Below, piece by piece: positions 27,085 through 37,421 of a stretch of DNA of 64,000 bases. The notes beneath the pieces were generated by a model that was not told the DNA's origin, made no database searches, and saw only the letters and a program-made list of their open reading frames with translations. The position numbers and the translations under genes are program-made. How positions within the stretch are numbered: the stretch's first letter is position 1; the number at the start of each line of letters is the position of its first letter. This stretch comes from Ensifer canadensis. GTDB lineage: Bacteria > Pseudomonadota > Alphaproteobacteria > Rhizobiales > Rhizobiaceae. The stretch spans positions 1,116,001 to 1,180,000 of the forward strand of contig NZ_CP083371.1 in the NCBI RefSeq assembly GCF_017488845.2. Reading direction: 5' to 3'.

Positions 27085-27114
27085 AGCGGCCTCGGTCATT
27101 TGAAGAGAAGGATA

Positions 27115-27137
27115 TGGGTGGCGTGTTGCGCCACCCA
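27115..27137. other. Intercistronic hairpin between dctP and dctQ
   Basis: TGGGTGGCG (27115-27123) pairs perfectly with CGCCACCCA (27129-27137) around a 5-base loop. It lies after dctP and before dctQM on the operon transcript. Such hairpins commonly protect the upstream message or attenuate, giving more binding protein than permease. Confidence 0.55.
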
Positions 27138-27240
27138 TTTTCAGTTCGGCTGTGCCAATCTCACATTCCCTGCGAGAAAATCTGCCGATCTGGCGTCGAC
27201 CGTCGAGCCGACGCCGGGTTGGCGGCGGGAGCGTGTCCGC

Positions 27241-28218
27241 CTACTCGGCCATCGCCTTCTGAACGCGATCGTAGATGCCCGGGGTAATATTCGGCACCTT
27301 GTCGTAGGCGACGCGCGATGCCTCGACGAAAGCCGGAACGTCGACGTCTGTAACGATCTCTACACCGGAGTCGGCAAGCTGCTTGGCATAGGCGTCGTCG
27401 GTTTCGAGCGTCATCTCAGTCAGTTCCTTGGCGATCGTCTGCCCCTCCTCCAGAAGGATCTTCTGCAGATCTTCCGGCAGGCCGTTGAAGAACTGGCTCG
27501 ATGCGACCCAGGCGGTGAACATGATCTGGTGGCCGGTCTTGGAGACGACCTTGCGGGTCTCGTTCAGCTTCGCACCGGCGATCGAACCGAATGGCCCTTC
27601 AGCGGCATCGACGACGCCGGTCTGCAGCGCGTTGTAGACATCGCCCCAGGGAAGTTCCGTCGGGCGTGCGCCGTAGCTGCCGAAGGTCGCCATCATGATC
27701 GGCGAGGACGGCACGCGGATCGTCACGCCGGCAAGATCGGCCGGGGTACGGACGGGCTTGTTGGAGATGATGTGGCGGTAGCCGAAGAGGCCGTTGGGCA
27801 TGATGATCTTGATGCCCTGCGCCTCGAGCTTGCCCGACAGTTCCTTGTAGAGGTCCGATGCAAACAGGCGGTCCGTGGCCTCAAGACTCGGATAGACGTA
27901 GGGGCCGGCCAGGATCGACATATCGGGCACGAACTGACCGAGCTGGCCGTAGTCGGTGGCGCTGAGCAGGCTGGCGCCGCTCATCACCATCTCATTGACC
28001 TTCTTCTGCGCGCCGAGCTGGTCGCCGGTCATCACGGTAATCGCGATTCGGCCGTCAGAACGCTTCTCGACGCGCTCGGAGAAGGTCTTCATCGCCTTGA
28101 CGATCGGCTCGTTGGGATTCACCTGCGAGGTCGAAAAACGCAGGCTGTATTCCTGCGCATTGGCGCTACCGCAATAGGACAGAGCGGCGATGGCAGCCGC
28201 GAGCACGAACTTCTTCAT
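27241..28218 (-). CDS. dctP: TRAP transporter substrate-binding protein (DctP)
   Basis: A periplasmic binding protein of 325 residues with a signal peptide (FVLAAAIAALSYCGSANA). The family's carboxylate-clamping Arg is in GVTIRVPSSPIM, followed by WGDVYNALQTGVVDAAEGPF. Ligands of this type are usually organic or sugar acids. The gene follows the terminator of the fuconate operon and has its own upstream inverted repeat. A sugar acid such as fuconate or a uronate is therefore a plausible cargo. GGAGGATCC precedes the ATG. Confidence 0.9.
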   Translation of the reverse strand: MKKFVLAAAIAALSYCGSANAQEYSLRFSTSQVNPNEPIVKAMKTFSERVEKRSDGRIAITVMTGDQLGAQKKVNEMVMSGASLLSATDYGQLGQFVPDMSILAGPYVYPSLEATDRLFASDLYKELSGKLEAQGIKIIMPNGLFGYRHIISNKPVRTPADLAGVTIRVPSSPIMMATFGSYGARPTELPWGDVYNALQTGVVDAAEGPFGSIAGAKLNETRKVVSKTGHQIMFTAWVASSQFFNGLPEDLQKILLEEGQTIAKELTEMTLETDDAYAKQLADSGVEIVTDVDVPAFVEASRVAYDKVPNITPGIYDRVQKAMAE

Positions 28219-28250
28219 TGGATCCTCCTGTTCCGGACTCCCCTCCGGAA

Positions 28251-28270
28251 TTCATTCATAAGCGAATGAA
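28251..28270. promoter_or_regulatory. Inverted repeat upstream of dctP
   Basis: TTCATTC (28251-28257) and GAATGAA (28264-28270) form an inverted repeat with a 6-base spacer, 33 bases before the dctP start. A third GAATGA follows at 28283. It is a candidate operator for GntR- or IclR-type control of the TRAP operon. Confidence 0.5.
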
Positions 28271-28365
28271 TAAGTTATTTACGAATGAGTCACAAGCGTC
28301 AAGTGGAATGTCTCGGCGCCGCGGCTGTTCGAAGGTGAGAGCGCCATTCCGCGTCCCGTTGGCGG

Positions 28366-28403
28366 AAAAAGCAAAAGCCGCCGCAGAGATCCTGCAGCGG
28401 CTT
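28366..28403 (-). terminator. Rho-independent terminator of the deoxy-sugar operon
   Basis: Read on the minus strand, AAGCCGCTGCAG pairs with CTGCGGCGGCTT (11 of 12) around a 5-base loop and is followed by TTTTGCTTTTT. It lies about 60 bases after the fuconate dehydratase stop, and separates that operon from the TRAP operon. Confidence 0.8.
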
Positions 28404-28465
28404 CAAGCAACACGTTTGAATTCACAACTTATATATGAATACCCTCTCAGGGATAATCGGCGCTA

Positions 28466-29743
28466 CTAGCCCTTGAACGTGTAATCCTTGATGGACTGCG
28501 GCTTCATCTCGATCGAAAAGCCTGGACGTTCCGGCGGCATGTAGGCGGCGTTGTGGATGATGCACGGCTCGAGGAAGTGCTCGTGCAAATGGTCGACATA
28601 CTCGATCACCCGGCCATCCTTGGTCCCAGACACGGCGATGTAGTCGATCATCGACAGATGCTGGACGTATTCGCAGAGCCCTACCCCGCCGGCATGCGGC
28701 CAGACTGGAAGCTCATACTTCGCCGCCACCAGCAGAACCGCCAGCACTTCGTTCAGGCCGCCCATGCGGCAGGAATCGATCTGCACCACGTCGATCGCGC
28801 CCTCGGCGATGAACTGCTTGAACATGATCCGGTTCTGGCACATCTCACCGGTTGCGACTTTCACCGGGCCGATCGCCTCACGGATCTTACGGTGGCCGGC
28901 GACATCATCGGGACTTGTCGGTTCCTCAATGAAGAACGGCTTGGCAAAGGCCAGTTGTTTGACCCAGTCGATCGCTTCACCGACCTCCCAGACCTGGTTA
29001 GCATCGATCATCAGGTAGCGGTCCGGGCCGATGACTTCGCGTGCAATGGTCAGGCGCCTGATGTCGTCGGCGAGATCACGCCCGACCTTCATCTTGACGT
29101 GATTGAAGCCCTGGTCGATTGCCTCCTGCGCCAGCCGGCGAAGCTTGTCGTCGTCATAGCCGAGCCAACCGGCAGACGTCGTATAGCAGGCGTAACCTTC
29201 GCTCTTCAGCGTCGCGATACGCTCCGCCTTGCCGGCTTCGGCACGCTTCAGGATCGCCACGGCTTCGTCGCGGGTCAGCACATCGGTCATATAGCGATAG
29301 TCGACAATGTCGGCGATCTCTTCCGGCGACATGTCGGCGACGAGTTGCCAGACGGGCTTGCCGGCTTCCTTGGCGAGCAGATCCCAGATCGCGTTGACGA
29401 TGGCACCGGTGGCCAGATGAATGGCCCCCTTCTCCGGGCCGATCCAGCGCAGCTGGCTGTCGCTGGTCAGATGTCGCCAAAAGCGGCCTGGATTGGCGAG
29501 TATCTCCGCCGTATCGCTGCCGACGACGAGATGCTGCATGGCTTTGATCGCCATGCAGCAGATGTCGTTGCCCCGCCCGATCGTGAACGTCAGGCCATGG
29601 CCCGCCAATCCGGGGCTATCGGTGTCGAGGATGACATAGGCCGCGGAATAGTCAGGGTCCGGGTTCATGGCATCGGAACCGTCGAGGCTCTGCGATGTGG
29701 GAAAGCGCAGATCGAAGACGCGCAGATCGGTGATGCGGGTCAT
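28466..29743 (-). CDS. L-fuconate dehydratase (enolase superfamily)
   Basis: Dehydrates L-fuconate to 2-keto-3-deoxy-L-fuconate. The 425-residue protein has the mandelate-racemase-subgroup machinery at the positions expected for characterised FucD: KMK (Lys 217 and 219), Asp 247 in IDANQVW, Glu in IEEPTSPDD, Glu in TGEMCQNR, and the base His in PHAGGVGLCEYVQHLSM. The last motif is typical of fuconate dehydratases. It is the final gene of the big operon, after the FAH-family hydrolase. Confidence 0.9.
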   Translation of the reverse strand: MTRITDLRVFDLRFPTSQSLDGSDAMNPDPDYSAAYVILDTDSPGLAGHGLTFTIGRGNDICCMAIKAMQHLVVGSDTAEILANPGRFWRHLTSDSQLRWIGPEKGAIHLATGAIVNAIWDLLAKEAGKPVWQLVADMSPEEIADIVDYRYMTDVLTRDEAVAILKRAEAGKAERIATLKSEGYACYTTSAGWLGYDDDKLRRLAQEAIDQGFNHVKMKVGRDLADDIRRLTIAREVIGPDRYLMIDANQVWEVGEAIDWVKQLAFAKPFFIEEPTSPDDVAGHRKIREAIGPVKVATGEMCQNRIMFKQFIAEGAIDVVQIDSCRMGGLNEVLAVLLVAAKYELPVWPHAGGVGLCEYVQHLSMIDYIAVSGTKDGRVIEYVDHLHEHFLEPCIIHNAAYMPPERPGFSIEMKPQSIKDYTFKG

Positions 29744-29764
29744 GTTTGCTCCAATGAGAATAGA

Positions 29765-30610
29765 TCAGTCGTCCGCGCGTACGGACTGCTTCTGGGTGCC
29801 GAGACCTTCGATGCCGAGTTCGACGACATCGCCGGCCTTGAGGTAACGCGGCGGCTTCATGCCCATGCCGACGCCCGGCGGCGTACCGGTCGAAATGATG
29901 TCGCCCGGCTGCAGCGACATGAACTGCGACAGGTAGGAGACGATATATGCGACACCATAGACCATGGTCTTGGATGAGCCGTTCTGCATCGTCTCGCCGT
30001 TGACCTTGAGCCACATCGGCAGGTTCTGCGGATCCGGGATTTCCTCCTTCGTCACCAGCCATGGGCCGGTCGGGCCGAAGGTGTCGCAGGACTTGCCCTT
30101 GGTCCACTGTCCCTGGCGCTCGATCTGGAACGCGCGCTCAGACACGTCGTGGACCGTGCAATAGCCGGCGACATAGTCGAGGGCTTCGGCTTCGCTGACA
30201 TACTTCGCCTTGCGGCCGATGACGACGCCGAGTTCGACTTCCCAGTCGGTCTTCTCGGAGCCGCGCGGAATGACGAGGTCATCGTTCGGACCGACGATGG
30301 CCGACGTCGCCTTCATGAATATGATCGGCTCGGAGGGAACGGTCGCACCCGTTTCGGCGGCATGGTCGGAATAGTTGAGGCCGATGCAGATGAACTTGCC
30401 GGTGCCAGCGACGCAAGGGCCGAGGCGCGGGCTGCCGGCCACAGCCGGAAGGCCGGCAAGATCGAGCTTGGCCAGCTCCGCCAACTTGGCAGGATCCAGC
30501 GCTGCTCCCGAGAAGTCGGCGACATGGTCGGAAAGATCGCGAAGCGTGCCGCTCGCGTCGATGATTGCAGGCTTTTCCTGCCCCGGTTCGCCATAACGAA
30601 GAAGTTTCAT
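29765..30610 (-). CDS. FAH-family hydrolase, probable 2,4-diketo-3-deoxy-L-fuconate hydrolase
   Basis: A 281-residue fumarylacetoacetate-hydrolase-family enzyme. It shows the N-terminal KLLRYGEPGQEKPAIID, FICIGLNYSDHAAETG, then the metal-binding EVELGVVIGRKAKYV and the GDIISTGTPPGVGMG loop. In this cluster the natural reaction is cleavage of the diketo acid to pyruvate and L-lactate, the last step of the non-phosphorylating fucose route. The family is broad, so the specificity rests on context. It lies 21 bases before the fuconate dehydratase gene. Confidence 0.85.
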   Translation of the reverse strand: MKLLRYGEPGQEKPAIIDASGTLRDLSDHVADFSGAALDPAKLAELAKLDLAGLPAVAGSPRLGPCVAGTGKFICIGLNYSDHAAETGATVPSEPIIFMKATSAIVGPNDDLVIPRGSEKTDWEVELGVVIGRKAKYVSEAEALDYVAGYCTVHDVSERAFQIERQGQWTKGKSCDTFGPTGPWLVTKEEIPDPQNLPMWLKVNGETMQNGSSKTMVYGVAYIVSYLSQFMSLQPGDIISTGTPPGVGMGMKPPRYLKAGDVVELGIEGLGTQKQSVRADD

Positions 30611-30635
30611 GGTGTCATATCCCTGATTTGAGTGC

Positions 30636-31370
30636 TCAGATTGTCCAGCCGCCATCGATGGCATAGGCCTGCCCGGAGGTATAGGTCGCGCCGGCGAGGT
30701 AGAGGGCGAGATCGGCGATCTCTTCCGGCGTGCCGATCCGGCCCATCGGCTGACGGGCGATGAAGGCGGCCCTCGCCGCGTCGTAATCGCCCTGTGCCCG
30801 CATGCGATCCTGCAGCGATGGGCTTTCGACCGTACCAGGGCAGATGGCATTGCAGCGGATGCCGTCGGCGACATAGTCGGCGGCAACGGATTTGGTCAGG
30901 CCGATGACGGCCGCCTTGGTCACGCCATAGGCAAAGCGGTTCGGCACGCCCTTGATGCTGGACGCAACCGAAGCCATGTTGATGATCGAGCCGTCCTTGC
31001 GCGAAAGCATGCCCGGCAACACGGCCCGGATGGTGCGGATCATCGCCTTGACGTTGAGGTCGAAGGCGAATTCAAGGTCGGCATCCTTCATGTCGAGGAT
31101 CGAGCCGGCATGCACGAAACCGGCGCAATTGAAGAGCACGTCGACCTGACCGATCTTGGCAACCAGCGCCTCGACAGCGCCTGGGTCGAGAACGTCGAGC
31201 CGATGGGTTTCAACAGAGGCTTCTGCGGCCAGCGCTGCGAGTGCCTCGGTGTTGATGTCGGTGGCATGCACCTTGGCGCCGGCCTTGGCAAAGGCAAGCG
31301 CGGTGGCGCGGCCGATGCCCTGGGCTGCGGCGGTGATAAGGACGACCTTACCCGAAAGACCCGTTGTCAT
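30636..31370 (-). CDS. SDR oxidoreductase, probable 2-keto-3-deoxy-L-fuconate dehydrogenase
   Basis: A classical SDR of 244 residues: TAAAQGIGRA nucleotide loop, the NAD-selecting Asp in HATDINTE, NCAG, Ser in NMASVAS, the YGVTK catalytic pair and the C-terminal YAIDGGWTI. Its place between the FAH hydrolase and upstream pathway genes fits oxidation of 2-keto-3-deoxy-L-fuconate to the 2,4-diketo acid. It could alternatively be the first-step sugar dehydrogenase. ATG 31370; the open frame upstream lacks SDR features. Confidence 0.85.
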   Translation of the reverse strand: MTTGLSGKVVLITAAAQGIGRATALAFAKAGAKVHATDINTEALAALAAEASVETHRLDVLDPGAVEALVAKIGQVDVLFNCAGFVHAGSILDMKDADLEFAFDLNVKAMIRTIRAVLPGMLSRKDGSIINMASVASSIKGVPNRFAYGVTKAAVIGLTKSVAADYVADGIRCNAICPGTVESPSLQDRMRAQGDYDAARAAFIARQPMGRIGTPEEIADLALYLAGATYTSGQAYAIDGGWTI

Positions 31371-31380
31371 TGTTGACCCC

Positions 31381-31827
31381 TCATGCTTTGCGTTCGACGA
31401 CCAGGATATGATCGGCGGCGAGGACGACCTCGCCACGCTGGTTGATAACTTCGCACCGTTCGACGACACGTCCCGCCTTCGGCCGCTTCGGATCGTCCTC
31501 CTTGGCGGAGATCGTCACGCGGGTGCGGATGGTGTCGCCGATATGAACCGGACGCACGAACCGTAACCGATCATAGCCATAAGAAAAGGCGACGGGATTG
31601 ATCAGCGACGCCGTCAGGCCGACGCCGATGGAAAAGATCATGGTGCCATGGGCGATCCGCTGGCCGCCGGGCAAGGTTTTGGCGAATTCCGCGTCCATGT
31701 GGTGCGGGAAGAAGTCGCCCGTATGCCCGGCATGGACCACGAAGTCGGTCTCGGTGATCGTACGGCCTGTGCTCAACCTGACATGGCCGAGTTCATAGTC
31801 TTCGAAATGGATTGTCTGTTCCAACAT
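31381..31827 (-). CDS. MaoC-like hotdog-fold protein (first of two in the cluster)
   Basis: A 148-residue hotdog-fold protein with the hydratase-2-like features [19 protein letters not shown] (Asp/His pair) and [19 protein letters not shown]. MaoC proteins hydrate enoyl-CoA or bind acyl-CoA esters, which is unexpected in a free-acid sugar pathway. It lies 2 bases after the Gfo/Idh gene and is in the same operon. It resembles the protein at 43072-43623, notably in [21 protein letters not shown]. Confidence 0.83.
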   Translation of the reverse strand: MLEQTIHFEDYELGHVRLSTGRTITETDFVVHAGHTGDFFPHHMDAEFAKTLPGGQRIAHGTMIFSIGVGLTASLINPVAFSYGYDRLRFVRPVHIGDTIRTRVTISAKEDDPKRPKAGRVVERCEVINQRGEVVLAADHILVVERKA

Positions 31828-31829
31828 CG

Positions 31830-32909
31830 TCAACGTCCGGGAAGTGGCGCGATCGCGGTTGCAGGCCGCGCGCTGGATTGGTAGGCGGCCTCGACCAGCG
31901 CCATCGTCTGCCAGGCGTCGTCGACTGCGCCGATCAGCTGCTCGTCCTCGCCACTAACGAAGCGTTGCAGGTTGGCCATGCGATTGGCAAAAGCGTCTGG
32001 GAACCAGGCGCCGTTGAGCGGCACCTCCACCCATTCCGTGCCACCGGCTGGCCGGATCCACAGTTCGTCGGGCTCGCCGCGCGGATAGTCGAGATTGACG
32101 CCCAGCTTGACGTATGCCGCCCCCTCGGTTCCCGAGATACGGAACTCGCAGGCCTGGAACTTGCGGCCGAAATCATGGTCGTGATTGACCGAAAGCACGC
32201 AGCGCACCTGGTCGCCGTAGTCGAGAATGGCGGCCGTGCGGGTCTGCGCCACCTCATGATTGGGATGGCCGATCGTCTTGGCGTGCACACCGTCGGGATT
32301 GCCGAGCAGTCCGCGGATCAGATCGAGATAATGGATCGAGTGCATGGCGATCTCGATCCGCGGCAACCCTTTGAGGAACGGCCAGAGACCCCAGGGCGTG
32401 GCAAGTGCAAGCCACGCATCGAAGTCGACGATCTGGCCGAGATAGCCTTTTTCGATCGCGTCGCGCAGCGCCAGCATCATCGGGGCAAAGCGAAGCTGGA
32501 AATTGACTGCCGCCTGCAATTGCCGGTCACGGCAGATGTTGAGGATCTCCGTGGCTGCTGCCAGATCTGCGCCCATCGGCTTCTGGATCAGGGCGCCCGA
32601 TCCTACTGGCAGTTTCGACAGGATTGCAGCATGCGCTGCCGGCGGCGTCGCCAGATCGAAGATCGCATCTGGGATTGCCAGCGCCTCGGTCTCGGTCGCA
32701 AACGCTCGGATGCCCCATTCGGCAGCAAGCGACGCCGCCTTCTTGACATCGGGATCGAAGATGCCGGCGACGGGAAGGCCTGCCTTGCGATAGGCCGGAA
32801 GATGCGCATCACCGACAATGCTGCCGGCGCCGAAGATGACGATCGGGCGCGGTTTTTCGGGTGTCGGCCAGGATTGCTGCAGCGACGTCGGATCGAACTG
32901 GTCAGTCAC
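31830..32909 (-). CDS. Gfo/Idh/MocA-family oxidoreductase
   Basis: NAD(P)-dependent sugar or sugar-derivative dehydrogenase of 359 residues. The N-terminal Rossmann fold has [18 protein letters not shown]. The catalytic-region motif is QKP in place of the usual EKP. The C-terminal sheet domain contains [14 protein letters not shown]. It could perform the first oxidation of the sugar to the lactone, as no other obvious sugar-1-dehydrogenase is in the operon. Its start overlaps the mutarotase gene by 8 bases. Confidence 0.85.
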   Translation of the reverse strand: MTDQFDPTSLQQSWPTPEKPRPIVIFGAGSIVGDAHLPAYRKAGLPVAGIFDPDVKKAASLAAEWGIRAFATETEALAIPDAIFDLATPPAAHAAILSKLPVGSGALIQKPMGADLAAATEILNICRDRQLQAAVNFQLRFAPMMLALRDAIEKGYLGQIVDFDAWLALATPWGLWPFLKGLPRIEIAMHSIHYLDLIRGLLGNPDGVHAKTIGHPNHEVAQTRTAAILDYGDQVRCVLSVNHDHDFGRKFQACEFRISGTEGAAYVKLGVNLDYPRGEPDELWIRPAGGTEWVEVPLNGAWFPDAFANRMANLQRFVSGEDEQLIGAVDDAWQTMALVEAAYQSSARPATAIAPLPGR

Positions 32910-33252
32910 GATGCAAGACCTTTCCGTCGTGGTGGAAGACTTCCTCCATCATCGCCCACCACTCTCCATCCCCGCGCGTTTCGAGCGGCTTCTGGCATGG
33001 CATGCACACCGACCACCATTCCTGGTTCTTCGGGTGCGCGGCCATCCTGGCCATGTCGGCTGCGAAATCCTCGCCGATATATTCCCAGTAGCCGAACAGC
33101 AGGTTTTCCGGCTCCTTGAGGAAGATCGAGTAATTCGTGATGTTGCACTCGGAGATCAGCGCGAGGATCTCCGGCCAGACGGCAGCGTGCAGCGTCTTGT
33201 ATTCGGCGATCTTGTCGGGCTGAAGACCGATCACCATTCCCATTCGTTGCAT
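32902..33252 (-). CDS. L-rhamnose/L-fucose mutarotase-type protein
   Basis: A 116-residue dimeric alpha/beta-barrel protein of the RhaM family that interconverts sugar anomers so that a stereospecific dehydrogenase can use them. Family marks: KTLHAAVWPEILALI with the catalytic His, NYSIFLKEPENLLFGYWEY, and the tryptophan/histidine-rich AAHPKNQEWWSVC. The context favours L-fucose or a related 6-deoxy sugar. Confidence 0.88.
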   Translation of the reverse strand: MQRMGMVIGLQPDKIAEYKTLHAAVWPEILALISECNITNYSIFLKEPENLLFGYWEYIGEDFAADMARMAAHPKNQEWWSVCMPCQKPLETRGDGEWWAMMEEVFHHDGKVLHRD

Positions 33253-33262
33253 GGCGGCCTCC

Positions 33263-34375
33263 CTACTTCACGAATTCCCGGGTGAACTCGTTGATCGAGC
33301 GCGCTTTCACGGCATCCCAGTCCCAGGCAATGCCGATGCCGGCTTCAGATGGCGCGATGGCGCGTCCGTTACGGATCTCCATGCCCTTGGTCGTCAGTTC
33401 ATCGAGTTGCGGAATGTATTCGACATATTTGCCGTTCGGCACGGCGCAGACAAGGCTGACATGCAGTTCCATCAGGAAATGCGGGCAGACCGGAATATCG
33501 AAAGCCTCAGCAGCGTGCGCGACCTTCAACCAAGGCGTGATGCCGCCGATGCGGGCGACGTCGACCTGGACGATCGAGCAGGCCCCCTTCTGCATGTACT
33601 CACGGAAATGCCGGATCGAATACATGGATTCGCCGACGGCGATCGGGGTCGGGGTCGAGCGTGTCAGGCGGATGTGGCCGTCGAGATCGTCGGCCGGCAG
33701 CGGCTCCTCGATCCAGGCGAGATCCAGCTCCTTCAGCCGAGCGGCCCGGCGGATCGCCTCGTCAACGGTAAAACCCTGGTTACAGTCGGTCATGATCTCG
33801 AAGCCATCGCCGAGCGCTTTGCGCATCGCCGAGAGGCGATCATAGTCCTCGGAGCCGTGCGGCTTGCCGATCTTGACCTTGGAGCCGGAAAAACCCTTGG
33901 CCTTGGCCTGAAGCGCATCCTCGACGAGGGCTTCCTTTTCGATATGCAGCCAACCGCCTTCGGTGGTGTAGAGCGGGCAACTGTCCTTGGCGCCACCGGC
34001 AAGCTTCCAGAGCGGCAGCTTCTGTTTCCGTGCGCGCAGGTCCCAAAGGGCGGTGTCGACGGCAGCGAGTGCCAGCGCCGTTATCGGGCCGATCGTCGTC
34101 GCATGGGTGGCAAATTCCATCTTGTGCCAGATGGCTTCGATGCAATCGGCGTCCTCGCCGATCAGGATCGGAACGAGGTGGTCGGACAGCAGGCGCATGA
34201 CGGAGGATCCGCCCGTGCCGATCGTGTAGCTGTAGCCCGTCCCGGTCGCGCCGTCGGAATCGGTGATCGTGACGATCGGCGTTTCCTGGCTGACGAAGCT
34301 CTGGATCGCGTCGGTCCGCTTCACCTTCGGCTGCAGATCGACCATACGCAGTTCAATTTTCTCGATCCTTGCCAT
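33263..34375 (-). CDS. Enolase-superfamily acid-sugar dehydratase (MR/MLE type)
   Basis: A 370-residue second enolase-superfamily enzyme, distinct from the fuconate dehydratase. It has GSKVKIGK as the KxK-like catalytic region, Asp in TDCNQGF, IEEPLPADD, VGESMYS and a base His in CPHFLMELHVS. The exact sugar acid cannot be read; candidates include epimers of fuconate, galactonate-type or pentonic acids. Its presence suggests the operon handles more than one sugar. It lies 10 bases before the mutarotase. Confidence 0.82.
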   Translation of the reverse strand: MARIEKIELRMVDLQPKVKRTDAIQSFVSQETPIVTITDSDGATGTGYSYTIGTGGSSVMRLLSDHLVPILIGEDADCIEAIWHKMEFATHATTIGPITALALAAVDTALWDLRARKQKLPLWKLAGGAKDSCPLYTTEGGWLHIEKEALVEDALQAKAKGFSGSKVKIGKPHGSEDYDRLSAMRKALGDGFEIMTDCNQGFTVDEAIRRAARLKELDLAWIEEPLPADDLDGHIRLTRSTPTPIAVGESMYSIRHFREYMQKGACSIVQVDVARIGGITPWLKVAHAAEAFDIPVCPHFLMELHVSLVCAVPNGKYVEYIPQLDELTTKGMEIRNGRAIAPSEAGIGIAWDWDAVKARSINEFTREFVK

Positions 34376-34376
34376 G

Positions 34377-35474
<1,098 letters not shown>

Positions 35475-35479
35475 GAATG

Positions 35480-36346
35480 TTATCCTTTCACCGCGCCGAA
35501 GGTGAGGCCCGAAACGAGGTGCTTTTGAATGATGAAGGTGAGCGTGAGCGCCGGGACGATCATGACCACGGCGAGCGCGCACATACCGCGCCAGTCGATC
35601 GTGAACTCGGCGGTGTAGTCGAGCAGGCCGACGGGCAGAGTTTTCGAGTTGACCGAGCGGGTGATCTGCGAGGCCAGAGCATATTCATTCCAGGACGTGA
35701 GGAAGGCGAAGATGCCCGCGGAGGCAATGCCGGGGCCAGCAAGCGGAAACTCCACCTGCCAGAATGCCTGCCAGGGTGTGCAGCCGTCGATCTGGGCGGC
35801 TTCCGCCAGATCCTTCGGTACCTGACGGAAGAAGCCGTCGATCAGCCAGATAGTGAAGGGCACGTTCAGCGCGACATAGGTCAGGATCAGCGAGAAATGC
35901 GTGTCGATGATGCCGGTGCGGGCATAGATCATGAAGAGCGGGAGGGACAACGCGATGCCGGGAACGGCGCGCGTCAGCATGAAGCCGAGGAAAATCGCCG
36001 ACTTTGCCTTGAAGCGGTAACGGGCAAAGGCATAACCACCGGCCATGCCGATCGCCAGAGCGATCACCGTCGACGTGACGGAGATGATGAGAGAGTTGCG
36101 GAAGTAGTCCCAGACGGGAACCCCGCCCTGCCCGGCGCCGGCGAACATGGCGCGGTAGGCATCCAGCGAAATGCTTTCCGGGATCCAGACCGGCGGCTTT
36201 GCCATGATCTCGACGGTCGGGCGCAACGACGACAGCACGATCCAGAGGCCCGGCAGGCAGATCACGGCCATTGCGAGAAACAGCCCGATCAGATGCGCCG
36301 TCTTCAGGAGGCGCCGGCGCAGGCGATGTGACGAATTGATATCCAT
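35480..36346 (-). CDS. Sugar ABC transporter permease (MalG type)
   Basis: A 288-residue inner-membrane protein with six hydrophobic helices and the EAA loop DLAEAAQIDGCTPWQAFWQVEFPLAGP that contacts the ATPase. The ATG at 36346 touches the stop of the MalF-type gene, indicating coupled translation. It partners with that permease as a heterodimer. Confidence 0.92.
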   Translation of the reverse strand: MDINSSHRLRRRLLKTAHLIGLFLAMAVICLPGLWIVLSSLRPTVEIMAKPPVWIPESISLDAYRAMFAGAGQGGVPVWDYFRNSLIISVTSTVIALAIGMAGGYAFARYRFKAKSAIFLGFMLTRAVPGIALSLPLFMIYARTGIIDTHFSLILTYVALNVPFTIWLIDGFFRQVPKDLAEAAQIDGCTPWQAFWQVEFPLAGPGIASAGIFAFLTSWNEYALASQITRSVNSKTLPVGLLDYTAEFTIDWRGMCALAVVMIVPALTLTFIIQKHLVSGLTFGAVKG

Positions 36347-37242
36347 TACCACTCGGCTCCGATCTGCTGGCGCGCGGCGGCGAGCTTGCGGAAGAAATAG
36401 ACGGTGAAGACGATCGACAGCAGGATGGCGACATAGGCCATGGCGTTGGCCATCCCCATGCGGGCGTCGGCGTAGGCCGTGCGGCCGATCAGGGTCCACA
36501 GAAGCTCGGTGCGCTTGGCCGGGCCGCCATCGGTCATGATCTTCACGATGTCATAGGCGCGGGCGACGTCGAGCGAGCGGATCGTCATGGCGATGAAGGC
36601 AAAAGGCATGAGATAGGGCCAGGTGACGTAGCGGAATGTCTGCCATGGCGTGCAGCCATCGACATGCGCCGCCTCGACCGGGTCCTTCGGCATCGCCAGA
36701 AGACCGGCAAGAATGAGGATCGCGAAGACCGCGGTCGACGACCAGACCTCGGCAATGATGATCGAGATCAGCGCGAGGTTGCCGTCAATCAGCCAGGGGA
36801 TGGCGCGGTCCGTCAGCCCGAGCGACTGCAGCGCATTGTTCACGAAACCGATGTTGTCGTTGAACATGAATTTGAACTGGAAGCCGACGAGCACCGGTGA
36901 AAACATCATCGGGAACATCATGATGGTGCGCAGCAGCCGCTGGCCGTGGGTGGCCTTGTTGACAAGGAGCGCGAGGCCGAGGCCAAGCAGCATCTCCGTG
37001 TTCAGTGCGACGGTGAGCAGAAGGACGGTGCGGCCGAAAGCGACCCAGAAATCCCAGTTGCTCAGCACGGTGATGTAGTTGCGCAGACCGACGAAGATCC
37101 AGAGCGATTCAGGCTTGGTCAGCCGGAACGGCGTGAAGCTCGAATAGAAGGAGAAGAGCAACGGCACCACGATGACCGCTGCCAGCACGACAAAGGCCGG
37201 TAGTAGCAGAAGGACCGGTGCGGACAGTTTCTTGAGCTTCAT
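36346..37242 (-). CDS. Sugar ABC transporter permease (MalF type)
   Basis: A 298-residue inner-membrane protein, six helices, EAA loop DPVEAAHVDGCTPWQTFRYVTWPYL. The gene lies 179 bases after the binding-protein gene, the space being taken partly by a strong hairpin, and it overlaps the MalG-type gene by one base. Confidence 0.92.
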   Translation of the reverse strand: MKLKKLSAPVLLLLPAFVVLAAVIVVPLLFSFYSSFTPFRLTKPESLWIFVGLRNYITVLSNWDFWVAFGRTVLLLTVALNTEMLLGLGLALLVNKATHGQRLLRTIMMFPMMFSPVLVGFQFKFMFNDNIGFVNNALQSLGLTDRAIPWLIDGNLALISIIIAEVWSSTAVFAILILAGLLAMPKDPVEAAHVDGCTPWQTFRYVTWPYLMPFAFIAMTIRSLDVARAYDIVKIMTDGGPAKRTELLWTLIGRTAYADARMGMANAMAYVAILLSIVFTVYFFRKLAAARQQIGAEW

Positions 37243-37374
37243 CAGGCATTCCTGAGGGTGACATCACAGTGCCGCGCGTCAGATATGACGCGAAAAAGAC
37301 GCTGCAAGGCATTAAACTTGCTGCATAATCCTTCCTGACCATTTCCGATCCAGGGAGTTACGCAGTAAATGACG

Positions 37375-37410
37375 AAGGCGGCGCCGACACCTTGGTATCG
37401 GCGCCGCCTT
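37375..37410. other. Intercistronic hairpin after the sugar-binding-protein gene
   Basis: AAGGCGGCGCCGA (37375-37387) pairs perfectly with TCGGCGCCGCCTT (37398-37410); one further pair is possible. It lies 12 bases after the binding-protein stop and before the permease genes, a common device for higher binding-protein output. Confidence 0.65.
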
Positions 37411-37421
37411 CCTGTCTCTAC